Shown: positions 1-9,005, counted from the stretch's first letter. The stretch is 64,000 bases of DNA from Bisbaumannia pacifica (GCF_007989625.1 NZ_BJUK01000011.1:1-64000), one strand, 5' to 3'. A program made the numbers and translations. Notes: generated by a model from the letters alone, not told the origin.

Positions 1-106
1 CCCTGGGCGCTCGACTTTTTCGTCCATGAAAAAGACGCTCCGCTCCATCCTGCCCCCAGCGCCCCTTGCCCATTCGCACCTCTCCCCTTGATGAGAAAGG
101 TGGGGG
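1..106. other. Intergenic region downstream of aroC with a REP-like 18-mer
   Basis: No gene is seen here. Positions 15-34 hold a 7-bp inverted repeat (CTTTTTC, loop GTCCAT, GAAAAAG) that could be a weak terminator. Positions 49-66 hold the 18-mer CCTGCCCCCAGCGCCCCT, which recurs exactly at 25461-25478 in another intergenic region, so it may be part of an interspersed REP-like element. Confidence 0.4.
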
Positions 107-1192
107 TTAACGCAGCACCGGAGTCTCGACGCGGACCTCGGCATTCTGGGCGCGATGGCGCAGCAGGTGATCCATCAGGGTCAGCGCCATCATCGCCTCG
201 GCGATGGGGGTGGCGCGAATGCCCACGCAGGGGTCGTGGCGGCCCTTGGTGACCACCTCTACCGGGTCGCCGTGGACATCGATGGAGCGCCCCGGGGTGG
301 TGATGCTGGAGGTCGGCTTCAGCGCCAGATGGGCAATCAGCGGCTGCCCCGAGGAGATACCGCCCAGCACGCCGCCGGCATGGTTGGAGAGGAAGCCCTC
401 CGGGGTCATCTCGTCGCGGTGCTCGCTGCCCCGCTGACTGACCGCGGCGAAGCCGTCGCCGATCTCCACCCCCTTGACCGCATTGATGCTCATCAGGCCG
501 TGGGCCAGCTCCGCATCCAGGCGATCGAAGACCGGCTCGCCGAGCCCCGGCGGCAGTCCCTCGGCGACCACGCTGATCTTCGCCCCCACCGAGTCCTGGT
601 CGCGGCGCAGTTGATCCATATAGGCCTCGAGCTCGGGTACCCGCTCCGGGTCGGGGCAGAAGAAGGCATTCTCCGCCACCGCCTCCCAGCTCTTGAAGTC
701 GATGGTGATGGGGCCGAGCTGGCTCATGTAGCCGCGCACGCTGATGCCCTGGGCGGCCAGGTACTGCTTGGCGATGGCCCCGGCGGCCACCCGCATGGCG
801 GTCTCCCGAGCGCTGGAGCGACCGCCGCCGCGGTAGTCGCGGCGACCGTACTTGTGGTGGTAGCTGTAGTCGGCGTGGGCCGGGCGGAACTGGTCCTTGA
901 TATTGGAGTAGTCCTTGGAACGCTGATCGGTATTCTCGATCAGCAGGCCGATCGAGGTGCCGGTGGTGACGCCCTCGAAGACCCCGGAGAGGATCCTCAC
1001 CCGGTCGGGCTCGCGACGCTGGGTGGTGTGCCGCGAGGTGCCCGGGCGGCGGCGGTCCAGGTCGCGCTGCAGGTCCGCCTCGCTCAGTGGCAGCCCCGGC
1101 GGGCAGCCGTCGACGATGGCGCCCAGCGCCGGGCCATGGCTCTCGCCGAAGGTGGTCACGGTGAACAGCTTACCGAAGGTATTGCCGGACAT
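107..1192 (-). CDS. aroC: Chorismate synthase
   Basis: Catalyses the last shikimate-pathway step, turning 5-enolpyruvylshikimate-3-phosphate into chorismate with reduced FMN as cofactor, in the cytosol. The 361-residue length is typical of the family. The signature blocks are all visible: GESHG near residue 16, the arginine/glycine-rich [16 protein letters not shown] block around residues 117-132, and [10 protein letters not shown] near residue 317. The ATG at 1192 gives the usual MSGNTFGK N-terminus. It lies 21 bases downstream of prmB on the same strand, the prmB-aroC pairing also found in enterobacteria, so the two are probably co-transcribed. Confidence 0.98.
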   Translation of the reverse strand: MSGNTFGKLFTVTTFGESHGPALGAIVDGCPPGLPLSEADLQRDLDRRRPGTSRHTTQRREPDRVRILSGVFEGVTTGTSIGLLIENTDQRSKDYSNIKDQFRPAHADYSYHHKYGRRDYRGGGRSSARETAMRVAAGAIAKQYLAAQGISVRGYMSQLGPITIDFKSWEAVAENAFFCPDPERVPELEAYMDQLRRDQDSVGAKISVVAEGLPPGLGEPVFDRLDAELAHGLMSINAVKGVEIGDGFAAVSQRGSEHRDEMTPEGFLSNHAGGVLGGISSGQPLIAHLALKPTSSITTPGRSIDVHGDPVEVVTKGRHDPCVGIRATPIAEAMMALTLMDHLLRHRAQNAEVRVETPVLR

Positions 1193-1213
1193 GGGCTCTC
1201 CTCGCGATGACGG

Positions 1214-2167
1214 TCAGGCGAAGGACGCCGCATGGGCGTCGAGTTGTTGGGCGGTAAGGGCGAAGACCCCGTGGCCTCCGCGCTCGAATTCGAGCCACAG
1301 GAAGGGCACCTCGGGGAAGGCCGCCTCCAGGTGCCGATCGGAGTTGCCCACCTCGACGATCAACACCCCCTCGTCGCTGAGATGAGCGCGGGCCTCGCGC
1401 AGGATGCGTCGCACGATATCCAGGCCATCCGCGCCAGCGCCCAGGGCCAGGGCCGGCTCGTGGCGGAACTCGGCGGGCATGCTGGCCAGGTCCCGGGCAT
1501 CCACATAGGGCGGATTGGAGACGATCAGGTCATAGCGGCAGCCGACCAGGTGGGCGAAGAGGTCGGACTCCACCGCGCGCACCCGGTCCCCCACGTCGTG
1601 GCGGCTGATGTTCTGGCGGGCCACCGCCAGGGCCTCGGCGCTGATATCCGCCAGGTCCACCTCGCTGGTGGGCAGATGCAGGGCGGTGGCGATGCCGATG
1701 CAGCCGGAGCCGGTGCACAGGTCGAGCACCCGGGCCGGGGGCAGGTCGCCGAACCAGGCGGCGAAGCCATCCTCGATCAGTTCGGCGATCGGCGAACGGG
1801 GAATCAGCACCCGCTCGTCCACGTCGAAGGGGTAGCCGGCGAAGAAGGCCTCGCCGAGCAGGTAGGGCAAGGGGCGCCGGTCGCCGATGCGCGAGCGCAC
1901 CAGGGCCACGATGCGCGCCCGCTCCATGGGCAGCAGGCGCGCCTCGAGCACCGCCGGATCCACGTCCCAAGGCAGATGCAGGGCGCCCAGGGTCAGCGCC
2001 ACCGCCTCGTCCCAGGGCGAGGCGGTGCCATGGCCGAAATGCAGGCCATGGGCATGAAACTCGCTGGCGGCCCAGCGCAGGCAGTCGCGCAGGCTGACCA
2101 GCCCCTCGGTGAGGGCCTCGTCGGAGAGGCTCAGGGTGGAATGGGCGGCGGGGCGTTGAGCGGCCAC
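1214..2167 (-). CDS. prmB: 50S ribosomal protein L3 glutamine methyltransferase
   Basis: S-adenosylmethionine-dependent N5-glutamine methyltransferase predicted to modify ribosomal protein L3. The SAM-binding motif [14 protein letters not shown] lies around residues 144-157, and the NPPY motif that binds the target amide follows in [10 protein letters not shown]. The 317-residue length is a little above the usual figure of about 310. The start codon is GTG at 2167, with an AGGAG ribosome-binding site five bases before it. PrmB, rather than the release-factor enzyme PrmC, is favoured by the adjacent aroC and divergent smrB, an arrangement shared with Escherichia coli. Confidence 0.93.
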   Translation of the reverse strand: MAAQRPAAHSTLSLSDEALTEGLVSLRDCLRWAASEFHAHGLHFGHGTASPWDEAVALTLGALHLPWDVDPAVLEARLLPMERARIVALVRSRIGDRRPLPYLLGEAFFAGYPFDVDERVLIPRSPIAELIEDGFAAWFGDLPPARVLDLCTGSGCIGIATALHLPTSEVDLADISAEALAVARQNISRHDVGDRVRAVESDLFAHLVGCRYDLIVSNPPYVDARDLASMPAEFRHEPALALGAGADGLDIVRRILREARAHLSDEGVLIVEVGNSDRHLEAAFPEVPFLWLEFERGGHGVFALTAQQLDAHAASFA

Positions 2168-2227
2168 ACGGACTCCTGTCTCGGCGAAATCGGTTGGGCG
2201 GAAGATTGTACCCGCAGCGCCGTCCGG

Positions 2228-2255
2228 TTCACAGTCACTGCCGAGTCGCTATACT
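2228..2255 (+). promoter_or_regulatory. Predicted sigma-70 promoter of smrB
   Basis: A TTCACA -35 element (2228-2233) is separated by 16 bases from a TATACT -10 element (2250-2255), 35 bases upstream of the smrB start. It was found by eye and is not confirmed. Confidence 0.5.
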
Positions 2256-2290
2256 GGGCGCCTGGTCAGCCATCCCCAACGAGAGTCCCC

Positions 2291-2872
2291 ATGAGTCGAC
2301 GCCAGGGTGAACCGCCCGAGGAGGAGATCTCCCTATTCCGCCAGGCCCTGGAAGAGGCCGGCGTGCGCCGCCTGCAAGCCAACCGGGCCGACCCCGGTCG
2401 CCCCCGGCGCCAGGCCGAGAGCCTCGCCGAGCGCCGCGCCGCAGCCACCGCCGCCGATCCCAGTCAGGCCACCAGCCGCACCTCCGACGGCCGAGTGGAG
2501 CCGGTGCGCCCCTCGGAGTACCTCGATTTCGCCCTCCCCGACCTGCCCTACCGCACCCAGGCCCAGCTCAAGCGCGGGCGCATCAGTTGGGAGGCGGGCC
2601 TCGATCTGCACGGCTACACCCTGGAGGAGGCGCGCCGCGAGCTGGAGAGCTTCCTCCACGACGCCCTGGCCCGGCGCAGCCGCTGCGTACTGGTGGTCCA
2701 CGGCAAGGCCCGCAGCCAGAACGCCCTGGAGGACTACCCGGTGATCAAGAGTCATGTGAATGCCTGGTTGCGGGAGTGGCCCAGCGTACTGGCCTTCTGC
2801 TCCGCCATCGAAGCGGACGGCGGCACCGGGGCGGTGTATATCCTGTTGCGGCGCCGCGGCGAGGCGCTCTAG
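2291..2872 (+). CDS. smrB: Smr-domain protein (SmrB-like ribosome-collision endonuclease)
   Basis: 193 residues. The N-terminal ~90 residues are charged and low in predicted structure. A C-terminal Smr domain follows, with the LDLHG motif (GLDLHGYTLEEARRELE), the VVHGKA motif and the closing GGTGAVYILLRRR strand. In E. coli SmrB cleaves mRNA between collided ribosomes, and the gene is likewise divergent from prmB-aroC. ATG 2291 is chosen because the open frame upstream is antisense to prmB; a promoter and weak ribosome-binding site precede it. The loop has HGKA where E. coli SmrB has HGHG, so catalytic equivalence is inferred. Confidence 0.88.
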   Translation: MSRRQGEPPEEEISLFRQALEEAGVRRLQANRADPGRPRRQAESLAERRAAATAADPSQATSRTSDGRVEPVRPSEYLDFALPDLPYRTQAQLKRGRISWEAGLDLHGYTLEEARRELESFLHDALARRSRCVLVVHGKARSQNALEDYPVIKSHVNAWLREWPSVLAFCSAIEADGGTGAVYILLRRRGEAL

Positions 2873-2904
2873 GTCTCAAGCCCAAGCGCCGGGACAAGAC
2901 CTAG
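2869..2904. terminator. Hairpin shared by the convergent smrB and patatin stop codons
   Basis: Perfect 8-bp arms CTAGGTCT (2869-2876) and AGACCTAG (2897-2904) with a 20-base loop. The TAG stop of smrB lies in one arm and the TAG stop of the minus-strand phospholipase gene in the other. There is no T-tract, so terminator function is uncertain. Confidence 0.4.
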
Positions 2905-4085
2905 GAAGAGGCCATCCCCCGGTTCTCTCCAGAGGGGGCGTCCCGCGAGGCCTCCCCCGCCTCGGCGTCGGACGCCTCGGGCCCCGCGTCTTCCTGGCCG
3001 CTCGTCGGGACCGCGTCGGCTATTGGCGCGTCTCCCGCCACTCCTCCCGCCACCATGGGCGCCGCCTCGCCGGTCGGGGCGATGGTGGCCACCTTGGGCC
3101 CCACATGCACCGCCATCTGTATGCCTTCCGGGGCGGTCTCGTAGCTGTCCAGGGCCTGGTCGGCCAGGTGGCGGCCCAGGCGAATCAGCGCCTCGGCGCG
3201 ATGAAACTCGTGAGCGCCGCAGACGGTCTTGGGAATCTCGATCAGCACGTCCGGCGGGTAGCCCGCCACCTTGTACTTGGCCAGCGTCGCCTGGGTGATA
3301 TCGAAGGAGGCCAGGACCATCTCCAGGCGCCCCCAGGCACGCTGTCGGGCGGCCTTGGGCCCGCCGTTGTCGCTCTCGTCCTCGGTGGAGGAAAACCAGC
3401 GCTGGGTGCGTCGGCGCACCTCCTCGAACCAGCCGGCGATCCTTCCCTCGTCGTCGCGGGCGGCCTCCTCGGCGGCCTCCTCCGGGGGCAACAGGCCCTC
3501 CAGGCTCACCGGATGAGGGCTGTGGGCGGTGACGTTGACCGCCATCACCAGATCGGCCTGGGCGGAAATGGTGGGCATGATCGGCAGCGGGTTGAGCAGG
3601 CCGCCATCCACCAGCACCTGCTCGCCGAGATGCACCGGCGTGATCACCCCGGGCACGGCGATGGAGGCGCGAATCGCCTGCAGCAAGGGGCCGGACTGGA
3701 ACCACACCTCCCGCTGGCGCACCAGGTCGGTGGCCACCGTGGTGACCGGCATCGCCAGGTCCTCGATCAGGGTCTCGCCGATCAGGCTCTCCAGCTTGGC
3801 CATCACCTTGTTGGCGCGCATGGCCCCCATGGGGCTCCAGCTCACGTCCACCAGGCGCAGCACATCCATGTAGTCGAGCTTGCCCACCCAATCGCGGTAG
3901 GCATCCAGCTGGCCGGCGGCATAGACCCCGGCGACCAGGGCCCCCATGGAGCAGCCCGACAGGGCCACGATCTCGTAGCCGCGCGCCTCCAGGGCCTCGA
4001 TCACGCCGATATGCGCATAGCCCCGCGCCCCGCCGCTGCCCAACACCAGGGCCACTCGCTTCCCGGTGCTCGTCGCCTCGCTCAT
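2901..4085 (-). CDS. Patatin-like phospholipase (RssA family)
   Basis: 394 residues. The N-terminal patatin domain has the oxyanion-hole loop GSGGARGYAHIG near residues 17-28, the nucleophile elbow GCSMG near residues 45-49 (Ser plus Asp catalytic dyad) and the matching DGG in DGGLLNPLP near residue 165. These predict lipid acyl hydrolase activity in the cytosol or at the inner membrane. The C-terminal ~90 residues are acidic, Ala/Pro-rich and poorly conserved, making the protein longer than RssA (about 300). ATG 4085 follows a GAGGAGG ribosome-binding site. Its start overlaps the stop of a 27-codon ORF that duplicates its own N-terminus. Confidence 0.88.
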   Translation of the reverse strand: MSEATSTGKRVALVLGSGGARGYAHIGVIEALEARGYEIVALSGCSMGALVAGVYAAGQLDAYRDWVGKLDYMDVLRLVDVSWSPMGAMRANKVMAKLESLIGETLIEDLAMPVTTVATDLVRQREVWFQSGPLLQAIRASIAVPGVITPVHLGEQVLVDGGLLNPLPIMPTISAQADLVMAVNVTAHSPHPVSLEGLLPPEEAAEEAARDDEGRIAGWFEEVRRRTQRWFSSTEDESDNGGPKAARQRAWGRLEMVLASFDITQATLAKYKVAGYPPDVLIEIPKTVCGAHEFHRAEALIRLGRHLADQALDSYETAPEGIQMAVHVGPKVATIAPTGEAAPMVAGGVAGDAPIADAVPTSGQEDAGPEASDAEAGEASRDAPSGENRGMASS

Positions 4086-4165
4086 GGTGCCTCCTCAACG
4101 TTCTGCGCCCCGCCGCTGCCCAGCACCAGGGCCACACGTTTTCCCGAACCTACCGCCTCGCTCAT
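4082..4165 (-). pseudogene. 27-codon duplicate of the patatin gene 5' end (leader/decoy ORF)
   Basis: Reads MSEAVGSGKRVALVLGSGGA for its first 20 residues, matching the authentic MSEATSTGKRVALVLGSGGA with conservative substitutions, then diverges and stops at TGA overlapping the real ATG (ATGA). The ribosome-binding site is copied too: CAGGAGGCACC before this ORF, GAGGAGGCACC before the gene. Copy spacing is 80 bp, so the frames differ. Its own ATG overlaps the stop of the upstream hydrolase gene (ATGA), which could couple translation across all three frames. It may be a decaying tandem duplication or a translated leader; sequence alone cannot decide. Confidence 0.6.
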
Positions 4166-5061
4166 GGTGCCTCCTGAACTCGCTGTGATTCGTCTGGTGT
4201 CGCCCACCAGGCCAGGATCGCCGTGGCCACCGCGGCCACCGCATCCGGCTCCAGGTGCAGGTGGTGCCCGCCGGGTAGCACTCGCCGCTCGAGGCCTCGC
4301 AGCGCCTGGCGGGCCTGCTCGGCATGGGCGCGCCGGCCGAGGATCCCCGCCTCGCCCTCCACCAGCAGGGTCGGCGCCTCGATACTGTTAAGCATGGCGC
4401 GGCTCTGCTCCGGAGACAATCGCACCAAGGAAGGACGCAACAGGCGCCCATCGGTGCGCAGCCGCACCCGGCCGTCCGCGGTAGGCTCCAGGTTACGCGC
4501 CACCAGGGGCTCGGCGGTCGCGGCATCGATGGGGGTCACGCCCCCCGCCACCCGGGCCGCCAGGGCGGTGGCCGCATCCGGATAGCGCGGCGATGGCGAC
4601 GAGGGGCGGCGATGGCCGAGCAGGCCCTTGCGGAGCTGCTGGGCGGCCTCCTCCGCCGGGGTGGTGAGGCTGCCGATGCCATCGATCAGCATCAAGCGCT
4701 CGACCCGCTCCGGCACCGCCGCGGCCATCAGGCAGGCCACCCCGGCGCCCATCGAGTGGCCCAGCAGCGGCGCCGCCGCCAGACCCAGCTCGTCCAGGGC
4801 ATCGAGCACCGCATGGCAGTTGTCCCAGAGCGCATAGTCGGTGCCCTCGGGACGCGGTGCCGACACCCCGTGGCCGGGCAGGTCCAAAGCCACCAGGCGG
4901 ATATGACGCGCCGCCACCAACCGAGGCGCCAGCCGCGAGAAGCTGGCGGCGTTATCCAGCCAGCCGTGCAAGGCCAGCCAGGTGGGCGCCTCGGGATCGC
5001 CCCAGGCCAGGGCCGCCAGGCGGCCACCGGCCAGGGTCAGGGATTGGGGCTCGTCGCGCAT
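4162..5061 (-). CDS. Alpha/beta-fold hydrolase
   Basis: 299 residues. An alpha/beta hydrolase with the oxyanion/lid motif LHGWLDN near residue 31, the nucleophile elbow GHSMGAG near residue 100 and a late histidine in PGGHHLHLEP near the C-terminus, consistent with a Ser-Asp-His triad. The substrate cannot be told. ATG 5061 has a good GAGGAGA ribosome-binding site six bases upstream; the longer open frame from GTG 5457 is the neighbour gene read in another frame. It overlaps the preceding hydrolase gene by 25 bases and its stop overlaps the start of the patatin leader ORF, suggesting one lipid/ester-hydrolase operon. Confidence 0.87.
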   Translation of the reverse strand: MRDEPQSLTLAGGRLAALAWGDPEAPTWLALHGWLDNAASFSRLAPRLVAARHIRLVALDLPGHGVSAPRPEGTDYALWDNCHAVLDALDELGLAAAPLLGHSMGAGVACLMAAAVPERVERLMLIDGIGSLTTPAEEAAQQLRKGLLGHRRPSSPSPRYPDAATALAARVAGGVTPIDAATAEPLVARNLEPTADGRVRLRTDGRLLRPSLVRLSPEQSRAMLNSIEAPTLLVEGEAGILGRRAHAEQARQALRGLERRVLPGGHHLHLEPDAVAAVATAILAWWATPDESQRVQEAP

Positions 5062-5867
5062 CGCGGCGTCTCCTCTAGCAGTTCCGGCAGGGTGGATAGC
5101 AGCGCCCGTCGGGTCTCGTCCGGATGCTCCATGGGGAACATATGGGTGCCGGGCACGGCGGTCACCCGTATGCCGTGGCGGCGCAGGCGTCGGCGCCGCC
5201 GCGGGGTGATCAGGTCGGAGTCGCGACCATAGAGCATGGCCAGGGGCACCCCGAGGCGGCGCGGCAATCGGCTCAGGTGATCCGGCAAATGGCGAAAGAT
5301 CTCCGTCTCGATCTCGGGGTCGAAGGCGAGCCGCGCCCGGCCGTCGTCGAGCAGATGGGTGGCGCCCTCCACATAGTCGCGCAGCGCCGCGTCGGTGAAA
5401 CGCGAGAACAGTGGACGCCGCCGCAGGGCGCGATGCATGGCCTCGCGCCCGGGCCACTCGGCGCGCCGCCCCCGGGTGCGCCCGGCCGGGGTCAGGCGAT
5501 CCATCATCCCCAACCGCTTGGCGGCCTTCATCACCCAGGCATCGACGCCAAGCATCAGCGGCGAGTCGAGCACCACCACGCAGCGGAAGCGCTCCGGGGC
5601 CGCCTCGGCGGCCATGGCCATCAGCACCCCACCCATGGAGTGCCCCACGCCGATCACCGGCGACTCCCGGGCGGCCAGCCGCTCCAGCAGCTCGTCGCGC
5701 AGCGCCAGCCAGTTGGGGCCCACCGGGTAGTCCGGGTGGTGGCCCAAGCGATCGAGGGCCTCGACGCGAAAGTGCGCCTCCAGCGGCGCCAGCAGGCTAC
5801 GATAGCTGGCCCCGGTGAAGCCGTTGGCATGGGCGAAGAGCAGGGTGTCGCGGGCAGGAAGCGGCAT
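5037..5867 (-). CDS. Alpha/beta-fold hydrolase
   Basis: 276 residues. Starts with the FAHANGFTG loop common in one alpha/beta hydrolase subgroup (HAN in place of HGx), then has the nucleophile elbow GHSMGG near residue 99 and a C-terminal histidine in VPGTHMFPMEHP near residue 240. Both the Ser and His of a catalytic triad are therefore visible. No transmembrane segment or signal peptide is seen, so it is probably cytosolic. It is the first gene of a tight minus-strand run: second hydrolase, leader ORF, patatin. The substrate is unknown. Confidence 0.85.
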   Translation of the reverse strand: MPLPARDTLLFAHANGFTGASYRSLLAPLEAHFRVEALDRLGHHPDYPVGPNWLALRDELLERLAARESPVIGVGHSMGGVLMAMAAEAAPERFRCVVVLDSPLMLGVDAWVMKAAKRLGMMDRLTPAGRTRGRRAEWPGREAMHRALRRRPLFSRFTDAALRDYVEGATHLLDDGRARLAFDPEIETEIFRHLPDHLSRLPRRLGVPLAMLYGRDSDLITPRRRRRLRRHGIRVTAVPGTHMFPMEHPDETRRALLSTLPELLEETPRCATSPNP

Positions 5868-5988
5868 AACATGGGTGTCCCAACGTGGCGATAGCAGACT
5901 AACGGGTTTACCATCGGATGAATAGGCGACGCGCCTTGATCAAACACTTGTTCTAACCCATTTGACGCCGATCCGCCAGGGAGCCCCC

Positions 5989-6081
5989 GTGACTCGACCC
6001 CGCGATACCCGCCTGCGTAACCGCCTGTTCTTCGCCACCGTGCTCGCCGCCGTCGTCATCGGCCTGTGGTTGGCGCGCTGA
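5989..6081 (+). CDS. 30-residue predicted single-pass membrane peptide
   Basis: GTG start at 5989, with weak GGGAG about five bases upstream. The N-terminus is basic (TRPRDTRLRNR), followed by a ~17-residue hydrophobic helix (LFFATVLAAVVIGLWLA) and a final Arg. This follows the positive-inside rule for an inner-membrane protein with the N-terminus in the cytoplasm. The TGA stop overlaps the ATG of the AEC transporter gene by one base, so the ORF may couple translation of, or act with, the transporter. Not recognised as a named family. It could be fortuitous. Confidence 0.5.
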   Translation: MTRPRDTRLRNRLFFATVLAAVVIGLWLAR

Positions 6082-7028
6082 TGGAGCTCGGCGCCCTCTT
6101 CTTCCAGACCCTCGAGATCACCCTGCCGGTCTTCGCCATGGTCTTTATCGGTATCGCCCTGAAGCGGCTGGGCTGGATCGATCAGGGGTTTATCAATACC
6201 GCCTCGACGCTGGTGTTCAAGGCGACCCTACCGACCCTGATCTTCCTGAGCATCATTCGTGCCGACCTGGATGCCACTTTCAATCCCGCCCTGCTCGGGT
6301 ATTTCGCCCTGGCGACCCTGGTTAGCTTCGTCCTGATCTGGGGCTGGGCGGCCCTGCGGGTGCCTCGGGCCGAGCGCGGCAGCTATATCCAGGGCGCCTT
6401 TCGCGGCAACTGCGGCATCGTCGGCCTGGCACTGGCCGCCGGCATGTACGGCGACTATGGCCTCTCGGCGGGGGGGCTGCTGCTGGGGGTGGTGATTCTC
6501 AGCTACAACAGCCTCTCGGTGGTGGCGCTGGCCACTTACCAGAGTGGGCCGCGCACCGATTGGCGGAGCATCTTCGCCAGCATCGTCAAGAATCCGCTGA
6601 TCCTCGGGGTGGTGGCGGCGCTCCCCGTCGCCCTGCTCGAGCTGCGCCTGCCCGGCTGGCTGATGACCTCGGGGGACTACTTCGCCTCGCTCTCGCTGCC
6701 CCTGGCGCTGATCTGCGTGGGGGCCACCCTGTCACTCGGCGCCCTCCTCGACTCCGGGCGCCTGGCCACCGGCGCCAGCCTGACCAAGATGGTGACCCTG
6801 CCGGCGCTGGCCACCGGCGGCGCCTGGCTAGCGGGCTTTCAGGGACGCGAGCTGGGGGTACTCTTCCTGTTCTTCGCCAGTCCCACGGCGGCGGCGGCCT
6901 TCGTGATGGCCAAGGCAATGGGCGGTAATGCGGTGCTCACGGCCAATATCATTGCCCTGACCACATTGATGGCCAGTATCACCATCACCCTGGGCGCCTT
7001 TGGCCTAAGGGCCGTGGGCCTTATCTAG
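6081..7028 (+). CDS. AEC-family (auxin efflux carrier-like) transporter
   Basis: 315 residues with about ten hydrophobic segments in the two-repeat pattern of AEC permeases. The first is LEITLPVFAMVFIGIALKRL, and a later one has FRGNCGIVGLALA, a conserved Gly/Asn region of the family. Bacterial members export or import small carboxylates such as malate; the substrate here is unknown. ATG 6081 is preferred over in-frame GTG 6066 because it overlaps the stop of the upstream 30-codon ORF, though no strong ribosome-binding site is present. It converges on the ABM-domain gene and their 3' ends overlap by eight bases. Confidence 0.9.
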   Translation: MELGALFFQTLEITLPVFAMVFIGIALKRLGWIDQGFINTASTLVFKATLPTLIFLSIIRADLDATFNPALLGYFALATLVSFVLIWGWAALRVPRAERGSYIQGAFRGNCGIVGLALAAGMYGDYGLSAGGLLLGVVILSYNSLSVVALATYQSGPRTDWRSIFASIVKNPLILGVVAALPVALLELRLPGWLMTSGDYFASLSLPLALICVGATLSLGALLDSGRLATGASLTKMVTLPALATGGAWLAGFQGRELGVLFLFFASPTAAAAFVMAKAMGGNAVLTANIIALTTLMASITITLGAFGLRAVGLI

Positions 7029-7335
7029 GCCCCTCACTGCGGATAATCACCTCGAACTGCTCCAGGCCCCCGCCCTCGGCGGTGGCTTCCGCGGGCAGCG
7101 GGTTGGCGTGGGCGCGCTTGAAGTCGCCACTGCCCACCCAGGCGCGGAAGGCCGCCTGGCTCTCCCACTCGGTCTCCACCACATAGGGGGCCTGGTTGCC
7201 CAGGGGGCGCAGCACCCGCATGGCGATAAAGCCGGGCTGCTGGTCGATCTCGCCGGCACGGCGCCGGAAGCGTTCCTCGAACTCCGCCTCGAAGCCGGGA
7301 TTCACGAAGACGCGGTTATTGACGATAAAGCTCAT
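7021..7335 (-). CDS. Antibiotic biosynthesis monooxygenase (ABM) domain protein
   Basis: 104 residues, a single ferredoxin-like ABM domain. It opens FIVNNRVFVNPGFEAEFEERFRRR, continues QPGFIAMRVLRP and has VVETEWESQAAFRAWV, the layout of heme-degrading or quinol-type monooxygenases such as IsdG/YgiN relatives. Heme or quinol activity cannot be assigned from sequence. ATG 7335 follows an AAGGAGA ribosome-binding site. The stop overlaps the convergent transporter gene. Confidence 0.85.
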   Translation of the reverse strand: MSFIVNNRVFVNPGFEAEFEERFRRRAGEIDQQPGFIAMRVLRPLGNQAPYVVETEWESQAAFRAWVGSGDFKRAHANPLPAEATAEGGGLEQFEVIIRSEGPR

Positions 7336-7393
7336 GGGATCTCCTTGGGGGTCGCGGCCGGGGCGGCGCTACTCCGACCGGCCAGTGCTGCGA

Positions 7394-7870
7394 TCAAACG
7401 GCCAGATCGGCGGGGGTCACGAAGCCGCGCAGCCGGGCGCAGCCCGCCGCCCAGGCCTCTGCCTCGAGTTCCGCCAGACCGGCGGTGGGGAAACCCAGGC
7501 CCACGCCGCCGGGGCCCTCCACCAGCAGGCCGGTGAGGGCACCGACCAACGGCATATGACTGACCAGCACCAGGGGCCGCTCCTCGGCCTGGAACAGCAG
7601 CCAGTCGGCCACCGCCCGGGGATCGTCGTCCGGGGTGATACCGTCATGGGTCTCGAGGGCGACGCCCAGCGCCGCGGCGATCGGCTCGGCGCTCTGCCGG
7701 GCACGGCGATAGGGGCTGGCCACCAGCCGACAGGGGCCGATCCCGCGAGCCTTGAGCCACTCCGCCATGGCGGCCACCTCACGCCGGCCCCGGGGGGTCA
7801 GCTCACGGGCGCTGTCCGGGCTACCGGGCCCCGCCTCGCCGTGGCGCATGATCCATAGTCGCTCACTCAT
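7394..7870 (-). CDS. sixA: Phosphohistidine phosphatase SixA
   Basis: 158 residues, histidine-phosphatase superfamily. The catalytic [10 protein letters not shown] motif (RHG) lies at residues 5-14, a second arginine in [12 protein letters not shown] near residue 53 and the second histidine in [10 protein letters not shown] near residue 105. SixA dephosphorylates phosphohistidine on phosphotransfer proteins, in enterobacteria ArcB and the nitrogen PTS. ATG 7870 overlaps the gpsA stop by eight bases (ATGAGTGA), so the gene is likely co-translated with gpsA. Confidence 0.88.
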   Translation of the reverse strand: MSERLWIMRHGEAGPGSPDSARELTPRGRREVAAMAEWLKARGIGPCRLVASPYRRARQSAEPIAAALGVALETHDGITPDDDPRAVADWLLFQAEERPLVLVSHMPLVGALTGLLVEGPGGVGLGFPTAGLAELEAEAWAAGCARLRGFVTPADLAV

Positions 7871-8912
7871 GGCCGGGCTCCAGGCGACGGGCCTGCTGGA
7901 CGTCCTCCCGGGAGAGGATGAATTCCACATCGCTGCTCTGCTCGCCCTGCATCAGCATCCTGGCCATCTGGCGCGCCGGCACGCCCTCGAAGAGCACCTG
8001 ATAGAGCCCCTCGGCCAGCGGCATATAGACGCCGTCCTCGCGGGCCTTGTCGCGCACCAAGCGCACGGTGTTGACCCCTTCGGCCACCTGGCCGAGGGCC
8101 GCCACCGCCTCGTCGAGCCCCTTGCCCTGGCCTAGCGCCTGGCCGACCCGATAGTTGCGCGACAGGGTTGAGGAGCAGGTAACGATCAAATCGCCCACCC
8201 CGGCCAGGCCCAGGAAGGTCATGGGGTTGGCGCCCTGATCCACGGCGAAGCGGCTCATCTCGGCCAGGGCCCGGGTCATCAGCATGCTGCGGGTGTTCTC
8301 GCCCATGCCCAGCGCCGCCGCCATGCCGGCGGCGATGGCGTAGATGTTCTTCAGCGCCCCGCCCAGTTCGACCCCATAGCGGTCGTTGCTGGCGTAGACC
8401 CGGAAGTAGTCGCAGCCGAGCGCAGTCTGCACCCGGGCCCGGGTCAGCGGATCGTCGCTGGCGATCACCGTGGCGGTCAGCTGCTTGTCGGCCACCTCGG
8501 AGGCCAGGTTGGGGCCGGAGAGCACACCGATATGGGCGAAGCCGGTCTCCTCCTCGAGGATCTGGCTCATCAGCTTGAAGCCCTCTTCCTGGATGCCCTT
8601 GGTGGTGCTGACCAGGATCTGCTCGGCATGCAGGTGGGGACGCGCCTGGCGCACCACCTCGCGGAAGGCCTTGGAAGGGATCGCCACCAGCACCAGCTCG
8701 GCGCCCGCCAGCACCTCGGCCATATCCCCCGAGGCGACCACCGCCGGATTGATGGCGTAGTCGGGCAGGTAGCGTCCGTTGCGATGCTCGGCATTGATCT
8801 GGGCGACCAGCGCCGGATCGCGCAGCCACTGGCGCACTCGGGCGCCGTTATCCGCGGCGATACTGGCCAGGGCAGTGCCGAAGCTACCGCCACCGAGTAC
8901 CGCGACCGTCAT
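7863..8912 (-). CDS. gpsA: Glycerol-3-phosphate dehydrogenase [NAD(P)+]
   Basis: Makes sn-glycerol-3-phosphate from dihydroxyacetone phosphate for phospholipid synthesis. The Rossmann motif [14 protein letters not shown] opens the protein, and the catalytic-lysine region [16 protein letters not shown] plus [14 protein letters not shown] complete the family pattern. About 349 residues from ATG 8912, which has AGAGGA five bases upstream and gives the family-typical MTVAVLGGG start. An in-frame ATG at 8927 has a poorer site, and the frame running on to 9008 goes through the pntB terminator. Overlaps sixA. Confidence 0.95.
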   Translation of the reverse strand: MTVAVLGGGSFGTALASIAADNGARVRQWLRDPALVAQINAEHRNGRYLPDYAINPAVVASGDMAEVLAGAELVLVAIPSKAFREVVRQARPHLHAEQILVSTTKGIQEEGFKLMSQILEEETGFAHIGVLSGPNLASEVADKQLTATVIASDDPLTRARVQTALGCDYFRVYASNDRYGVELGGALKNIYAIAAGMAAALGMGENTRSMLMTRALAEMSRFAVDQGANPMTFLGLAGVGDLIVTCSSTLSRNYRVGQALGQGKGLDEAVAALGQVAEGVNTVRLVRDKAREDGVYMPLAEGLYQVLFEGVPARQMARMLMQGEQSSDVEFILSREDVQQARRLEPGHE

Positions 8913-8967
8913 CTGTTCCTCTGCCATAAGGGGCCCCGCAAGACTGAGTGAGGTCTCGATTGTAGCG

Positions 8968-9005
8968 AAAAAGACGCCCGAACCGGCAGCCGGTTCGGGC
9001 GTCTT
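8968..9005 (-). terminator. pntB transcription terminator
   Basis: A near-perfect hairpin with 17-bp arms around one unpaired base (AAGACGCCCGAACCGGC, then its complement), 8971-9005. On the minus strand it is followed by a T-run, as expected for intrinsic termination after pntB. It separates pntAB from gpsA-sixA. Confidence 0.88.

Noticed and set aside
1232-2290. Long upstream extension of smrB
   Set aside because: The extension is antisense to prmB; promoter, ribosome-binding site and family length support ATG 2291.
2760-4391. 543-codon plus-strand open frame
   Set aside because: Antisense to the patatin gene and its leader; composition is His/Gly/Gln-rich and no motif is seen.
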